Assembly (NCBI GenBank): GCA_963969595.1
Contig: OZ018414.1
Coordinates: 22,551,660-22,615,659 of the forward strand
From: Neckera pumila
Lineage: Eukaryota > Streptophyta > Bryopsida > Hypnales > Neckeraceae
Reading direction: 5' to 3'
Length of the DNA: 64,000 nucleotides
Part shown: in pieces, positions 1 to 12,725 of the stretch
How positions within the stretch are numbered: the stretch's first letter is position 1
Layout of the letters: every line of letters begins with the position of its first letter
Program-made: the position numbers and the translations under genes
The notes under the pieces: model-generated
Databases searched by the model: none
Seen by the model: the letters and a program-made list of their open reading frames with translations, nothing else
What the model was told of the DNA's origin: nothing

Positions 1-42
1 ATTGAAGTATTTCTTCTACAAATTTAAGCCTATAGTCTAAAT

Positions 43-124
43 GCTATACCTTAAATTTTATATCCTAAATCCTATACCCTAAATTTTATATCTTAAATCC
101 TATACCCTAAACCCTAAACTTTGA
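43..124. repeat. degenerate telomere-like CCCTAAA tract
   Basis: Several imperfect units related to CCCTAAA (variants such as CCTAAAT, CCTATAC and CCCTAAACC) lie close together. This is the Arabidopsis-type plant telomere repeat. The tract is short and interstitial, so it is not a chromosome end. A second such tract lies near 48.63 kb. Confidence 0.6.
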
Positions 125-2282
125 ACCTTACATCATTTACCAGAAACTTTGGTGGAATGAGAAAAATATATTTGGCCTTCAAGTCACTTTAAATATCATT
201 ATCAAAATATACTACATATGAACCTTACAGGTTTATTCATTTACGTTTTGAATGTATTCTTCATTTTCTTCATCAATTATTATGTACCAATGTACAAAGT
301 GGAACATGCAATTATAATCTAAAGTATTTCTTTAAATTTTATTGTAAATTGCATTGATAGTTTGAAACACCAAAGTAAACAATCTAAATACAGTACAAGC
401 AATTACACTATTTTATTATTCTATTAGGAGATGCTATTAAAAATTCTTTAAGCACTTCAATGTAATTTAATGTAGTTTAATGTAGCTCAAAATTAAATAT
501 TGCATTCATACAACCAAAATATAATTGAAGTTGTTTTCCTACATTCTAAATTGTAAACCGTCAACAATATATCCCATACCAAAAATATTGGTGCTTTGGT
601 AGTAAAGACTCGGGGAGGGTACTTGGTTCTACTACTACAAACCACGTGCAAACAAGTGGTTTCTAACAAACTATAATTTCAACCTAAAATTTTGAGCATT
701 GTTTGGTAATGACTATAGATTTCTATTGCCAAAATTTCCAACTCAAATGAAATATGGAATGATTTTTAGAAGAGGTTGAAAATGAACCTAAAATGGCATA
801 TTTTTCAACTCAAATATTTATAGAGAACACATTTAGATGACCGTTGCATCAATATTCAACTCACAATGAGCTTTCAATAGAGAGTTATTTTTAGAAATTT
901 TTTGTTCATTTTTTAGACAATTTTTTAGGATATAATATAGGGGTGTGAAAGTTATTTTTCAGTTTTGCAGTGTATCTATTTATTTCAAAAATTTGTAACT
1001 AATTTTCATTAGCAAATAAAAATATTAATAATTCAAAACATAAACTTTCAAATTAGGAAAATATATTCATGTTTTTTTTTGTTTTCATTTATTTAAATTT
1101 TAGGATATAATATAGGGGGTACAAAGTTTTGGTCGCACGTAGTTTGGATTAGATACACTAAATGCACCCCCATGAGTAAAGAAGGTGATTGACCTTTAAA
1201 TATAATAACCCCTCATGTATAACATTTATGGACATGCAAATGTGAGACATGCAAATGTGAAACATTCAATTTTGCTTTGAAGGGTTATTCTAAATTTGGG
1301 CTTAGGGTGCATATCAAATTCAAAGGATCAATACTATTAAATTACAATTGTACAATCAATTTTACATTTTTATTAGATGGTGCTATATTGGAGAAATGGA
1401 GATTCATCCATCTCCACATGAGCTTGTGAATTTTTTCAAGACCAAACATGCACATTATGTAATATTGATAGATTTTTCAAAACAATTGCATTCTCGTGCT
1501 TCAAAGCAATCAAAGGAGAATATGGATTTTATTGGAGTAAATTAGTAGATTATAATTGAACAAAGAAAAATGCTTGAATGCTTGTAATCTAAGTAATGAT
1601 GGCATTAAATAGCATTCACATAAATAATTAATATTTTTATTTTGGAATATGTTGTCATGGTGAATTTTATGAGTATTCAAAGGTCTAGGTAAAACATTGG
1701 ATTTATAATGTGGATTTTTAGAAGGACAGGGGGATTCTTGATCCAAAATTAGTTTATGATTTTCTTGATTGTGGATCATGTTAAGAATCAAAGGTGCGCA
1801 TGCTGGTCATATATTGCCTACCACAATAAGTGACTCATTTACCTTGGGCAATGCATTGTAATTCATTGCAACTCATTCTACATGCATTGTGGATTTTTTC
1901 AAAATTTAACAACACACATTTTTAACATATATTAATGTCATCACAACATAATTTGACATTTAAGATAATGTTGTATTCTAAAATCTTATACAATGTCACT
2001 TTGTAGTATGGGTACCTTCAAACTAATGATTGCGGTAAGTATGTCATACTTTAATGATTACAAATAGGTTTCATTTTAAGAAATAGTTTTTTTTATCTTC
2101 ACAAAATAATTCCAATACTATTGTCAATATCAACTAATAGGACCAAAAAAATTAGCATAAATAGAATTATCAATGTATGCAACAATCTTATAGCCAAAGA
2201 AATGTGGTAACAATAGTGCATGTACAAATGATTTTACAATGAAAAAGTTATAATACTTTTCTAACCTTAGAGATTACAATAT
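125..2282. other. AT-rich intergenic DNA
   Basis: I see no convincing gene here. Open frames are short and low in complexity. A motif near 1090-1160 (GATATAATATAGGGG followed by TTGGTCGCACGT) has a weaker relative near 10.61 kb, which suggests an old dispersed repeat. Confidence 0.5.
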
Positions 2283-2999
2283 CGATTGTCCGAATTGGAC
2301 GCATGATATACCATTGAAAAGCTTTCAATAATATCTTTTCAATGGTATATTATAAGGCATATTTAAGTCATCAAACGGTCAAGACGGTCGGGCGGCTGAC
2401 CGCCCGGCTGACCTCTCATTCGACCACCCTTTTGACCCCAATTTTTGAAAGGTTCTCACCGTCGGAGTTTTTGTCCAAATTGAATGCATAATATACCATT
2501 GGAAAGCTCTTGACAATATCTTTTTAATGATATATTATGAGGCATATTTTCGTCTTTGGGCGATCAGACGGTCGGATGGCTGATTGCCCGTCCGACCTCG
2601 TGTCCGACCTCAACCTTTGAGAGGTTCTCACCATCGGAATTTTTGTCCAAATTAGATGCATAATATACCATTGTAAAGCCCTAGACAATACCTTTCCAGT
2701 GATATATTATGAGGTTTATTTTAGTCACTGGACAATCAGACGGTCGGACAGCTGACTGCCTGTCCGCTTGAGCTCAACCAACCAAACACCCGTCCGACCT
2801 TAATCTTTAAAAGTTTCTCACCATCGGAGTTTTGGTCCAAATGAGACGTGTAATATACTATTGGAAAGCTCTCGACAATACCTTTCCAATGATATATTAT
2901 AAGATATATTTTAGTCGCCCAATGATCAGTTGGTCGAACGGCTGATTGCCCATCCGCTCAAGCCCAACCTACCGACCGGCGGTCCGACTTCACGTCCGA
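2283..2999. repeat. tandem repeat, ~180-bp unit, about 4 copies
   Basis: Four diverged units start with a phrase like ATATACCATTGGAAAGCTC at about 2306, 2491, 2663 and 2853, giving spacings of roughly 172-190 bp. Each unit contains an imperfect hairpin (ATATACCATTG... paired with ...CAATGGTATAT) and ends in a GC-rich block of the type GGTCGGACGGCTGACCGCCC. The array runs directly into a shorter-period GC-rich repeat. Confidence 0.75.
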
Positions 3000-3262
3000 C
3001 CTCCCATCCAAAGGTCCGTCCAACCTGCAACCGCTAGTCCGAAGGCTTGTCCGACCTTTGACCGCCAGCCTAAAGGCCTGTCCAACCTCAGACAACCTGT
3101 CCAAAGGCCCGTCTGACCTTCGACCGCCAATCCGAAGCCTCATCTGACCTCAGATTGCCCTTCTAAAGGCTTGTCCGACCTCCATCTAGCCGTCCGAAGA
3201 CCCGTCCGACCTCAAACCCTCCATTCGAAGGCGCGTCTGACCTCTCGACCCCCTGTCCAATC
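3000..3262. repeat. short-period GC-rich repeat (CCGTCCGACCTC type)
   Basis: About a dozen imperfect copies of a core like CCGTCCGACCTC alternate with GAAGGCC/GAAGGCT linkers. This looks like local expansion of the GC-rich tail of the ~180-bp repeat. Short open frames on both strands here follow from the repeat and are not taken as genes. Confidence 0.7.
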
Positions 3263-3360
3263 GTCCACTGGACGGGGATCAGGGTTTGTCCAAATGCCCA
3301 GGGACGTCCGGAGGCCAGCGTCCCCAGACTTTGGACGTACGTTCGGACGTTTGGACAACC

Positions 3361-4434
3361 CTACTCCTTATCCAACGACAATTTTGGCACAATGCCATTC
3401 TTGAGTCCTTGTCGACAAGTTTCGACTCTACAAAATTCTTGATTGGCCTTTGCAAGTATAGCATAATGTTCTAGCTCTTTTCTTTTAACAGCGGCTCGCC
3501 CCGGTTGCAAACGTAGTTGCAGTTGTCCATAAGTTTGTGTCTTGGCAAGACCTCTTTTAGCATCCTTTACACTGTTGCCAGCCTCTTCTTGGTCGAAATG
3601 ACCATCCACGTATGGACGTTCTAGACATATGCTTGTTCGACACCTTGTCCACTTGTTTCAACACATACTTATTTCAGCACATACTTGACTTGTACGTAGA
3701 GTTGATCTCCATTTTTCCAACCTTCAAAAATTGGCGCAAATCCATGATCCCCACCTCGGCGTACTTCTAGCTTCAAGCAGATTGACCATTCCTCGTTATG
3801 GTAGAGATATAATTGCGGATCAAACTTCTTTGCCTTTCGGCCCCACCTGCAAAATGAGGAGCGTAAGTACTTCCTCACACTGAAGAATCTCTTGCTATTT
3901 TGCATGACTCGATCGAATGCGGCAACGATGTCATTGGAAGGATGTTCATGCTTTGCCCCCTACTTGTATTCCAAATTCATCATTCTCTGAAGCACCCACA
4001 TGTGGAAGCTGTTGATTTCTAGGACCGCCTTCAAGTTCCACCATTTCTCTTGGACAAAGTCTCTTGTGTCCTTAGCAAAGTTGTTGTTGGCCTCCGCTTT
4101 TTTTGAATGCTTGGCCCTCTCTACAAACTCCTTTATGAGCATGGTCTTAAATGCTTCTTGTTGGTGCACCACTGACTGAAAGAAATGGCTGTATTTCAGC
4201 AATACGGTTTACTTAGGTACACCTTAGGAGGGGCATCCAAGATTTTCCATCCCAGCGCCATTGTCCAATCCGGCCAATGCCCTCAACCAATTCTGGATCT
4301 ACGGCGTGAACTTGTATGGCTTGGGGTTCTCCTCTGCATCTACCTTTTCCTTGAATAAAAAATATGGTTAAGGCACCAAGTATGGCCTTCATATTGGATT
4401 GGGCTTCAGTAGAAGCCCTATTAGTGTTCCCCAT
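3361..4434 (-). pseudogene. decayed minus-strand ORF cluster, unknown family
   Basis: Four consecutive minus-strand open segments (4434-4213, 4202-3960, 3905-3669, 3609-3361) are separated by stops or small shifts. Composition is more coding-like than the flanks, and the upstream segment starts with a normal ATG. The third segment has a basic, aromatic-rich stretch (RWGRKAKKFDPQLYLYHNEE). I do not recognise the family. A degraded transposon or retrotransposon protein is the likeliest explanation, because the cluster abuts tandem repeats and has no neighbouring host gene. Confidence 0.35.
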
Positions 4435-7376
4435 CGTCCTTAGCTAAGACTAGCCACCCTAAAGCTCTCTTAGTGGAAGCAGTAAATGACTAAATGTTGA
4501 ATAGAGAGAGGTTTGGCTCAGAAAATCACAAGGATCTTGGCTACAACTAGAAATGGCTTAGGAACAAAACAAGTCATAGTCATGTAAAATCTTCAAATTT
4601 GATTGTTGAATCTTCAACTTTGCTATAGAACCATCAATTCACCCAAATAAGGATGATAAAGGCAAGTGAGCTTGTCATCCACAAATTCACCAAATATATA
4701 AACTATTACGAACAAGGATGATGAAAACAAATGAACTTATCATTCACAACTTCACCCTACTAATTAGAAATGACTTAAGAATTGTCGTGTAGAATCTTCA
4801 AATTTGATCGTTGAATCTTCTAAATTGCCGCAAAACTGCTCCCTGTTGGCCTATCTTATATGGCTCTAGGTTGGCTCACGGGTCAAAGTAGGGATATGAA
4901 ACCACGGGATACAGGACGGGTAGAACAAAACGGCCAGACCACGAGCTGAACCGTTCGAATGATGGGCTCCTAAACTTCAAACCCACGATGACCAGCAATC
5001 ATGCCTCACTAATGGGAATGACAAAAAATACAACCATGTGGGTGGTCAATCCCACTTTGTCGTTACAAACACAAAACGGGGCTATTATCATATATTCACA
5101 TAGTTCGCAACAATATTTACGATGCAGAATTGAAAAACAACGAGCTTCCAAAATCGGCTAAGAATAACAATAGAAAGACAACAAGCTTCCAAAACCGGCT
5201 AAGAATAACAAGCCACAAGTTACATCACACGAGCCTTCAATGTTCTTGTCTTCAAATCTTGAAGTCTTCAAAGTCTTCTTCAACTCCAACTCTTTGGCTG
5301 AATTTTGATTAAATGCCATCATTGTTTCAAGAATTCAAATCAAATGAGTGAGAGCTTTTTGAAAAGCTAATATCTTTTTCTATTTCTTTTTCAAATCTCA
5401 AATCATTTTAATACTCTGTCTCATTTCTATGGCCACTCAAAGTTTTGTCCCTAAGCATTAAGGGCAATAGACTCTCTTTCACTTTGACACTCACAACTCA
5501 CTCATAACAACTTCAAATAGAACAAATAATATCTTTATAGAAAACTAATAAAAAAATTTATAATTTCTCCAATTTTCATTGCAACTAAAGGCATGTCCGT
5601 CTTTCATGGCCGGTCAAAGTCTCTACCCTTTCACATAGGAGCCAACAGACCTCCCTCCATTCAAACTAACACAAATCTCAATTTCCAACTTCAATTCACA
5701 TTAAAGAGAAGTTTTTGCAAACACAATATCATGATACACAACTCTTCCAAATTTCATTCCAAATTTTTCAATACACAACACACTATGCCCCTCCAAAAAC
5801 TCTGGCCTCCAAAAACAACGAGGGAAAAACTAAAAGTGTTCACCACCTTAGCTCCCACGTCAACCACTCAAGTTCAATGGACTACCACCCATACTTTCAT
5901 CACATAACTATCTTAATACCCAACTCTAGCTTGCGTAAAGATGAATGTGCATTATTTGATATGTAGAATCACTAGAATGCACATTTGTTTGACAGCTTTT
6001 GTTGTGCTCAGAGAGTGAGTGTTGAGCAAGGAAATTTGTCACGCCAATCCACATCCCGACAGAAGTCGACTGTTCTAAGCTCAAGAAAGCACAACAAAAT
6101 TAAAGAGAGAAGTAGAGGTTCAAGGAAGTTCTCATGGTGCATAGACTATCGGGCCTCAGGAAGGCGTTTACGCCAACACCACCCTTGGTATCCACAAGCG
6201 GTCTATGAGTGATGACCAAAAAATGCTGACCACCATGTCTTTGGTTTTCTATTCAATCCTCTTCCAACATAATTGGAAGAGAAAGTTGACTTCCACAGTG
6301 GTCATTCTTGACCTGAAGATGGATGCATTGCAATTGTTCGGACTATATTCCACGCCTAGATGACAGTGCAACAATACCCAATCCAACAAGAAGACATTGA
6401 CAAAAGTTGTCGACTCTAATATTGCCCAACATTTCTGAAGACTCTCAGACAGCCCTACAAAAGAGACCACACCTTGCAAACTTTGACACTTTATAGTACA
6501 TATTTTAAATTTGTAGTTGTCTATAGTGTTGGGTTTAAATGTACAATTTGCTTAGCAATTTCTTGAAAGTTTGTACAGATACACAAAACAAACGACTTCT
6601 CCGTGATATCTTTCTAGGTTGTCTTTCAATGGGCAACAGTGTAATGTGGTGTTTACATCAAAAAAATTGTGCAACCATTGTTTGAGTTCAAGCGATGATG
6701 TGAAGAGGGCTCGAGGAGGGCACTCCCAATTTTTTTAGAAATGACGTGCAAACTAATGAAGGGTGGTTCTAATTACCTTGGCCTAAATTTTAGATAATTT
6801 TTAGAAGTACATTAGCATCACTAAAATGGGATGTTTTCAATTATAAATAATGAAAAATTTGGAATAATATACAAATTTTCCTATTTCTTTTTTCTAAAGT
6901 AGGTTTGGCAAAAATCCCTCCCAAAAATCAAAACCTTTAAGGTCTATAATGAGCTTGGTTCCCCCCTCCCCAAATTTAAACTTTGGGACAACTAGGGCTT
7001 AAAGAATCCAAGGGGCCGGATTGCTGTTGCTGTAGACTTTGTGCCAATGGATGAGAAGTCCTGGATGAAGTTGTAGTGGATGACTTCTACTTGAATTCCA
7101 CTCACAATGACTCACCAATTCAACCAAGGATTCAACATCTGTCTAGAGTTAGGGTTTTGTATTTCCAATTGCCGAGCCGCAATTTGGACTTTTGTGAATG
7201 CTCGACTTGTCAGAGACGCTGTGAATGGTGGTTGCTAGTGTATCTAGAATTTTCAATGTGTTTGCATGTGGTTTAGGCTTACAATTTTAGATTTGTGTGG
7301 GAATGAGTGATTCTTTCATTACGGTAGAACGCAAGTTTAAGGTTGGACGCAAGACGCTTTTCATTGCACATCTTGC
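4435..7376. other. intergenic region without a supported gene
   Basis: Open frames here are short (at most about 104 codons), low in complexity or asparagine/threonine-rich, and no frame continues across them with splice sites I could support. A moderately GC-rich patch at 4.85-5.1 kb may be old transposon sequence. Confidence 0.45.
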
Positions 7377-7870
7377 TAACACTATAAGAAACCTGTGTTT
7401 TTTTTGATGTCTGCCCAAAAACATGCGATGTCCAAGGCCTAACATACTATGTCCGCTAAGACATCAAGACGTTAAAGAAGAGGATTGCAGTTTAGGGTAA
7501 ATTTCCAAGGATGTTCCAGATGACTGCAAAAAATTTGAATGGAACCAGTTGGTGTTCCCGAGGACATCGAGATTTTTGATGACATTTTTAAGGACTCACT
7601 GATGTCCAACAAGGCGTCTGCAAAAACATGGATGGCCATGTCAGCTTTGGAGGAAAAATTTCAAGGAGGGTAATTTTTAAAAATCACTTTTTTCTTGGAT
7701 AAAAGTCTGACCAAGGTTAAAAAAAAGGAATTGGGCAACCTCCGAGCAGCTTTTGGAGAAAATAAGATGATGTGGCATATGACGTGGTATGCCACGTATA
7801 AATTAGTTGACGTGGCATAAAATTATGTTGATGTGGCATGCCACGTCAGCATAGCGGGGCTGTCTCTTTG

Positions 7871-8471
7871 TGTTTTCTACACTTATTTTGGAGATGTCTA
7901 AGTGGACATAGAGATGTTACTGGAGACATCTTATAAAACGTTGAGATGTTTTCTTGGACATTTTTATAGACTTCTAGATGTTTTGGGAAACATAGTCACA
8001 ATCAGTATAATGTCTATAGAGACATCATTAGAGCGGCCTTTGAGACATACAAAAAACATCCTATTGGACGTCTGTATGCTGCTCTACCAAAATTTAAATC
8101 CAATGTTTTCAATGTCCCATATAGTTTATCTTTCCCTCTACCACTCTACTTGTATAAAGAGCCCATCTTTGCGTTTTCTACGCTTGTATTGGAGATGTCT
8201 AAGTAGATGTAGAGATGTCACTAAAGACATCTTATAAAACGTTGAGATGTTTTCTTGTATGTTTTTGTAGACTTCTAGATGTTTTAAGAAACATAGTCAC
8301 AGTTGGTATAACATCTATAGAGACGTCATCAAAGCAGCCTTTGAGATATGCAAAAAACATCCTACTAGACGTCTGTGTGCTGCTCCACCAAATTTAAATC
8401 CAGTGTTTTCAATATCCCATATAGTTTGTCTTCCCCTCTACCACTCCACTTGTATCAAGAGCTTGTCTTTT
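7871..8471. repeat. 301-bp tandem duplication inside the CACTA element
   Basis: Two adjacent copies begin near 7871 and 8172 with GTTTTCTAC...TTGGAGATGTCTAAGT. They stay similar through the phrases CATCTTATAAAACGTTGAGATG and the polypyrimidine CTCTACCACTC ending. The similar open frames they carry are by-products of the duplication. The motif GATGTCTA/TAGACATC repeats within each copy. Confidence 0.8.
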
Positions 8472-8530
8472 CCCCTCCATAAACTCACATCAAGTGGTTT
8501 TTGAAGTCATGTGACATAATTGCCAATTAT

Positions 8531-8640
8531 GATGTATTTTGTATGGCGTATTATGTATGGTGTATGGTGTATGATGTATAATGTATGATATATTATGTAT
8601 GATGTATAATGTATGGTGTATTGTGTAAAACATGTTATAT
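8531..8640. repeat. TGTATGATGTATAATG-type minisatellite
   Basis: A run of short units of the form TGTATGGTGTATGATGTATA, 7-10 bp per step, lies inside the CACTA element. It is imperfect and AT-rich, a typical replication-slippage tract. Confidence 0.7.
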
Positions 8641-9421
8641 TGGACATTAAGACATGCATGATGGACATCATATGAGACATGTGAGACTGTCCATATTAAC
8701 ATCATGCTAGTTAGTCCATTCCATTCCATGAATGTTTAATGAAATATCATTTTGTTCTCCTAGATCATACATAACATTGCCAGAGGTATTCATGATGAAA
8801 AGTAGATGTTTACATTGATGTCACAAGAAATTTGGACTTCTAAGGTGATGTTTCAAAATACGTCTATGAAAACGTCTGGATATCTGAGTTGATGTCTTAG
8901 AAAACGTATAGATGTCTATGTTGACATCTTCAAAGATAGTAAGAAAATTCTTAGACAACAAAAAAATATGCTGACGTGGCATGCCACGTCATCCTTGTTG
9001 GATGTCATGTCACTTTTTCCGCCGCCACGTCACATGCCACCTCATATGCCACGTCATGGTAAAAAATGGATGAAAAAGTTTCCTACGTGGCTGCCTGAGC
9101 ATATGTGGCGCTTAGGTGGCAGCCACAGGGCGGCCTTTGAGGACCCCATTGACCCATTTTTTTTGGACATCCGGTCCTCCAACATGTTGATGTCCGACTT
9201 CAAATCTGATGTCAAACCCGAGTCTTGAGCAACGCGATTTTTTGGACGTCCATGTAGACATTTCAAGACACTAGTCGCGACATCAGCACGCAGAATCCAG
9301 GGATAAAAAAAACACGGGTTTTTTATAGTGTAACTATGCTTTGGCATTTTGGGTTGAAACAATAGAAAGGTGGCTGAATAGGATTTAGGGTAGAATTCAG
9401 AGTTCAAAATTCAGAAGAGGT

Positions 9422-9766
9422 GTGGCTGGCCAAATTCCACAGCGGATCACAGTGTGGATGCTAGAAGATGAGAGTGTAAATCCGGAATACTTTGGGAAGG
9501 TCAACGTTGCAGGTGCTATGACATTAGAAGCGTTGAGGTTCACGTTTGAATCCAACGACATCTTGGACTGGTTGTTCAAATTTTGGGATGACAAAGACAA
9601 ATGCCGTATCCAAAAGACCTGTGTATTGTGGATGTACATTAGCTGCGTCGAATTTTGTGCATTAGATGGCAGGCTGAGATCTACATGCCCAAGGAAGATG
9701 AAATGGCAAAATCCCCAGTGTTTGGGTAACTTCGGCCTTTCAATGAGGTTAGTGAAGCATTTGTAG
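9422..9766 (+). CDS. candidate exon or gene fragment, unknown protein
   Basis: An open frame of about 114 codons starts just downstream of the CACTA element. There is no ATG at its start; an AG precedes GTG, so it may be an internal exon. The translated segment (for example VWMLEDESVNPEYFGKVNV, then ESNDILDWLFKFWDDKDK) is well mixed and acidic/aromatic, unlike the surrounding noise. The opposite strand is also open over most of the same interval, which weakens the case. I do not recognise the family, and no partner exon with matching phase was found. Confidence 0.25.
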   Translation: MAGQIPQRITVWMLEDESVNPEYFGKVNVAGAMTLEALRFTFESNDILDWLFKFWDDKDKCRIQKTCVLWMYISCVEFCALDGRLRSTCPRKMKWQNPQCLGNFGLSMRLVKHL

Positions 9767-12642
9767 TCCTTGCATGTCTGAGGTCTTCTTTTCCGCATCT
9801 AAGATTCATGTTGTTTGTTTTCTTCAATTCTGCAATAGCGTTCAGGAATTTGCAACATGTGTGATTTCACCTTCACGATTCATGTGCCTAAGTTTTGCTT
9901 TCATTGTGGGTTGTGGTTTTCAGCTGTACAGGTTATTTGCAAGCATCACCCAAATTCGAAGTCGTGTGCAAAGGCTGCCAGTTTTTTGATTCTATTTCCA
10001 AGATGAGACACCTCTTGTGGTTTTGGAATGCATTTTCTTAGTTGCATTTTGACCTTACAATCTTAGAATTTACTTAATGTAGCCTTGAGGTTTTCAAGTA
10101 GATTTTGGGACAATTTGTTGTGTTTGTTAACAAAGACATTATGCTTGTGTTCATTGCATTTTACCATTCATTGAGATGACTCACTTTTTGTCTTGTTTGT
10201 GAATGCAACATTGTCTCTGCTTGGTGAATGCTCGGTGTATGAATTTCTTAATGGTTTCTAGTTTGTGTACAGTATTGCAGTGAGTTCCATTGTGAAAGCA
10301 AATGCTGTTTGAAGGTGGTCCTGTTGGGCTGCATTGGTTCACAATGTTGCACTTTATGATTTCTACACTTGACCACCATAGGAATACACATTCTCTTGTG
10401 CAAAAGTCTTTACATCCCACTAGTGTTGGGCACTTCCATGGCAAGTATTCTATTGTTAAAATTTTATAAAAAAAAAGGGTATCCAAAATGAAGTCAAATA
10501 TAAATTTCAAATTAAAGATAGGATACTTAAAACAAGACAATTTTAGAAATTTAGGTAAAGATAGCCCTAGGAAAATTCACTAAATTTACCTACATAGCCC
10601 CCATCCAATAGGGGCTTGGTCGCACGTGATGTCTAAGCATAGTATATAGTGCACCGCTTGAAGAAGAAGGTTGGATCCCTATTGAAAATCCAAATTTGGA
10701 ATTAATAAAGTATCCATTTTGGGCGTATAAGATGTCTTTCGAAGTTGCATGCTTTCTTGTCCCTCACAAATAAATTCAATTCATTGTACAAAAGTCAACC
10801 TAACAATGATTCCGTACATCCATCCATTACCTTAACCCCTGAGCATCCCACAGGCCAAAATGCGGCCTCTCAGTTTTGAAAGATTTCCTGGTTGCCCATT
10901 ATAATCTTTTCAATAGTACCATCAAAAGGACTAAACCCTTTCCTTGGAGCTTTAGACATATTTCTACCATCAATTGATACAGTCAATTTATGAATCACTT
11001 TGTAGGTGATCATTTGATTAGAATGAATTCCAAAGGATTTGAATTTTGGTAAACTTGCATTGGACGCCCAGGGGTTAAGGTAGGCTGGTTGTTTTTTTTG
11101 TTGTGTTCCAATCTTCTAGATCGTGTGTCCCTCAACCACGTTCTTTGTACCATTGGATACTTTTATTAGTTGCCAAAACACTTTTTTTTTTGTAGTTTGA
11201 CAATTTGGTAGCCAGATTTGAATTTCTTCACTTTTGGCGTTTGTGCTTTTTTCAGACATTCCTAATTTTGGATTGATTTTGTCTATTCATGCATAAGTAT
11301 ATTTTCTTTTCTAAATTTTTTGAAGAATAATTTTTGGATGTTCAAAATTTTTAAGAATCACATTTTTTTTATTTTCAAAAATAGTTGAACAATTTTAAAA
11401 ATGTTCGGCATTGTCCAAATTCTCCCAAGTTATTTACAAAATTGACCTACACATACAAAGCAGCACTCCAACTATGCGATTGACAAAATTGAATTCTTCT
11501 AATGATAGTTAGTGAAGCCCAAATTTCCACCACATAGCACTACTTTATCCCACATTGAGCCCATACAAGGTAGTGTCTAATGCTGTGTCCAACTCATACA
11601 TGTGTTGATGTTGCCCCTCACAAGTCCAAATCACCACGCAATCACATTCATTTTCCTACCTCATGGCCATCTTTCCAATGGTTTTTTGTGGCCCTCCTAA
11701 ACCTTCTTTCACGCCATTTTAATGGAATACCACCAATTTAACGAAGTTGGCCATAATTACCATGTAAGAACTACTCTTAACTTCACCATTGACAAAGGTA
11801 GTTTTCTATTGCAAGAACTTCACATTAGAAAGCTTACAACCCATTTCTGATGACCCCCCATTACGGTGGTATAGGCTACTCTAACTGGCTATAAGTCTCT
11901 CAATATTGCAACCAACCCTTGGTCGATTTGTTTGTCCGTGGTTGGAAATAGGAAAGACTACCGTATATGACCAGTATAGGTTAGAGAGAATCTTCAGCTA
12001 AAAAACTTAAGGTAATTATGTTTTGAGAAAAAAAATTCTGAAATATTTTAGAATCCTTCCAAACTCTATTTCTGCACAATAGAAAATATCCAGAGTCAAG
12101 AAATCTGCGCAGCAGATATACATAATTCCTTACGTGGTTGGAAGTGGGTCAGCTACTCTAAATACACAGCTTGCTATCTAAATAATGTGCTATAAACTTA
12201 GTTGCTAATCAGTAAGAGAGATCAATGTAGTGATTTGGTTCTAGACTTCTAATTACTTCTAGCTACTAGCTTCTCGATCAGTGGTTCGATCAATGAGAGA
12301 GAGAAACGGAGTGAGATCGAGGATGAAATCGTGCAGATTTCAGAAAAGAAAGTGGTGTCCGAGAGATCGAGAGCTGCTCTTAAACCAGAAAGAAGTCCTT
12401 ACACCGATTGATAAACATATACTTTATTTCACATATACTTTATCTAATGCTTACTCAGTAGAACACATCGATCCGTCATACCCACACACTTGCTCAGAGT
12501 GGATAGGCAGAGCATCGCTTAAGTATTCTCAGAGCTTGCGGCGGAAACCATAATCCCTAAAGAAGATGAACAGTGACTGTCTGCGGGCTCACGAGTATAA
12601 TCATTCAACATGTCGCACACTCTCATATATGTCGTCGTCTCA
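9767..12642. other. intergenic region, no supported gene
   Basis: No coding frame, RNA gene or complete element could be supported. Near 11.86-12.5 kb composition shifts, with short GA-rich and CGATC-rich stretches that could be a degraded LTR, but I could not define two ends or a target duplication. Confidence 0.4.
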
Positions 12643-12725
12643 GTCTCCAGACTGTCCAGAGAACTCATCTGCTTGATGTCGTCTTGTCCGCCTGAAGAGC
12701 CAAGCACTTAGAGCCAGCACTAGTT
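12643..12725 (-). pseudogene. relic of the VWA/Cache gene's last exon
   Basis: Read on the minus strand, a hydrophobic run (LVLALSAWLF) leads into RRTRRHQADEFSGQSGD and then an in-frame TGA. This lines up with the transmembrane segment and cytosolic tail of the complete genes at 14.7 kb and 49.9 kb (AWLLVRRRRHQRDEFPGGSE). At the DNA level about 55 bp are alignable with roughly three quarters identity. The rest of the gene is missing, so this is a truncated third family copy 2 kb downstream of the intact gene's 3' end. Confidence 0.7.

Larger units (their letters stand above)
7380..9330. mobile_element. CACTA-type DNA transposon, non-autonomous (1951 bp)
   Basis: The element starts CACTATAAGAAACCTGTG at 7380 and ends with the inverted copy at 9330 (read inward, CACTATAAAAAACCCGTG), with T-rich runs following at both ends. 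It is flanked by a 3-bp target-site duplication TAA at 7377-7379 and 9331-9333. A CACTA terminus with a 3-bp duplication defines the CACTA/CMC (En/Spm) superfamily. Subterminal zones are crowded with short direct and inverted motifs (GATGTC/GACATC), and near both inner edges there are palindromic GCCACGTC/GACGTGGC blocks, as expected for CACTA ends. No transposase is encoded, so movement would need an autonomous partner. The TIRs are diverged, so the insertion is not very recent. Confidence 0.9.

Noticed and set aside
5593..5966. Two overlapping plus-strand ORFs of 104 and 83 codons
   Set aside because: Low-complexity Asn/Thr/Ser-rich translation, two frames open at once, and no splice sites or family signal.
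8490..8729. Minus-strand ORF with repeated IHH/YTIHN phrases
   Set aside because: It is translation of the TGTATGAT-type minisatellite.
11860..12560. Possible solo LTR
   Set aside because: Composition changes, but no paired TG...CA ends or 5-bp duplication could be fixed.
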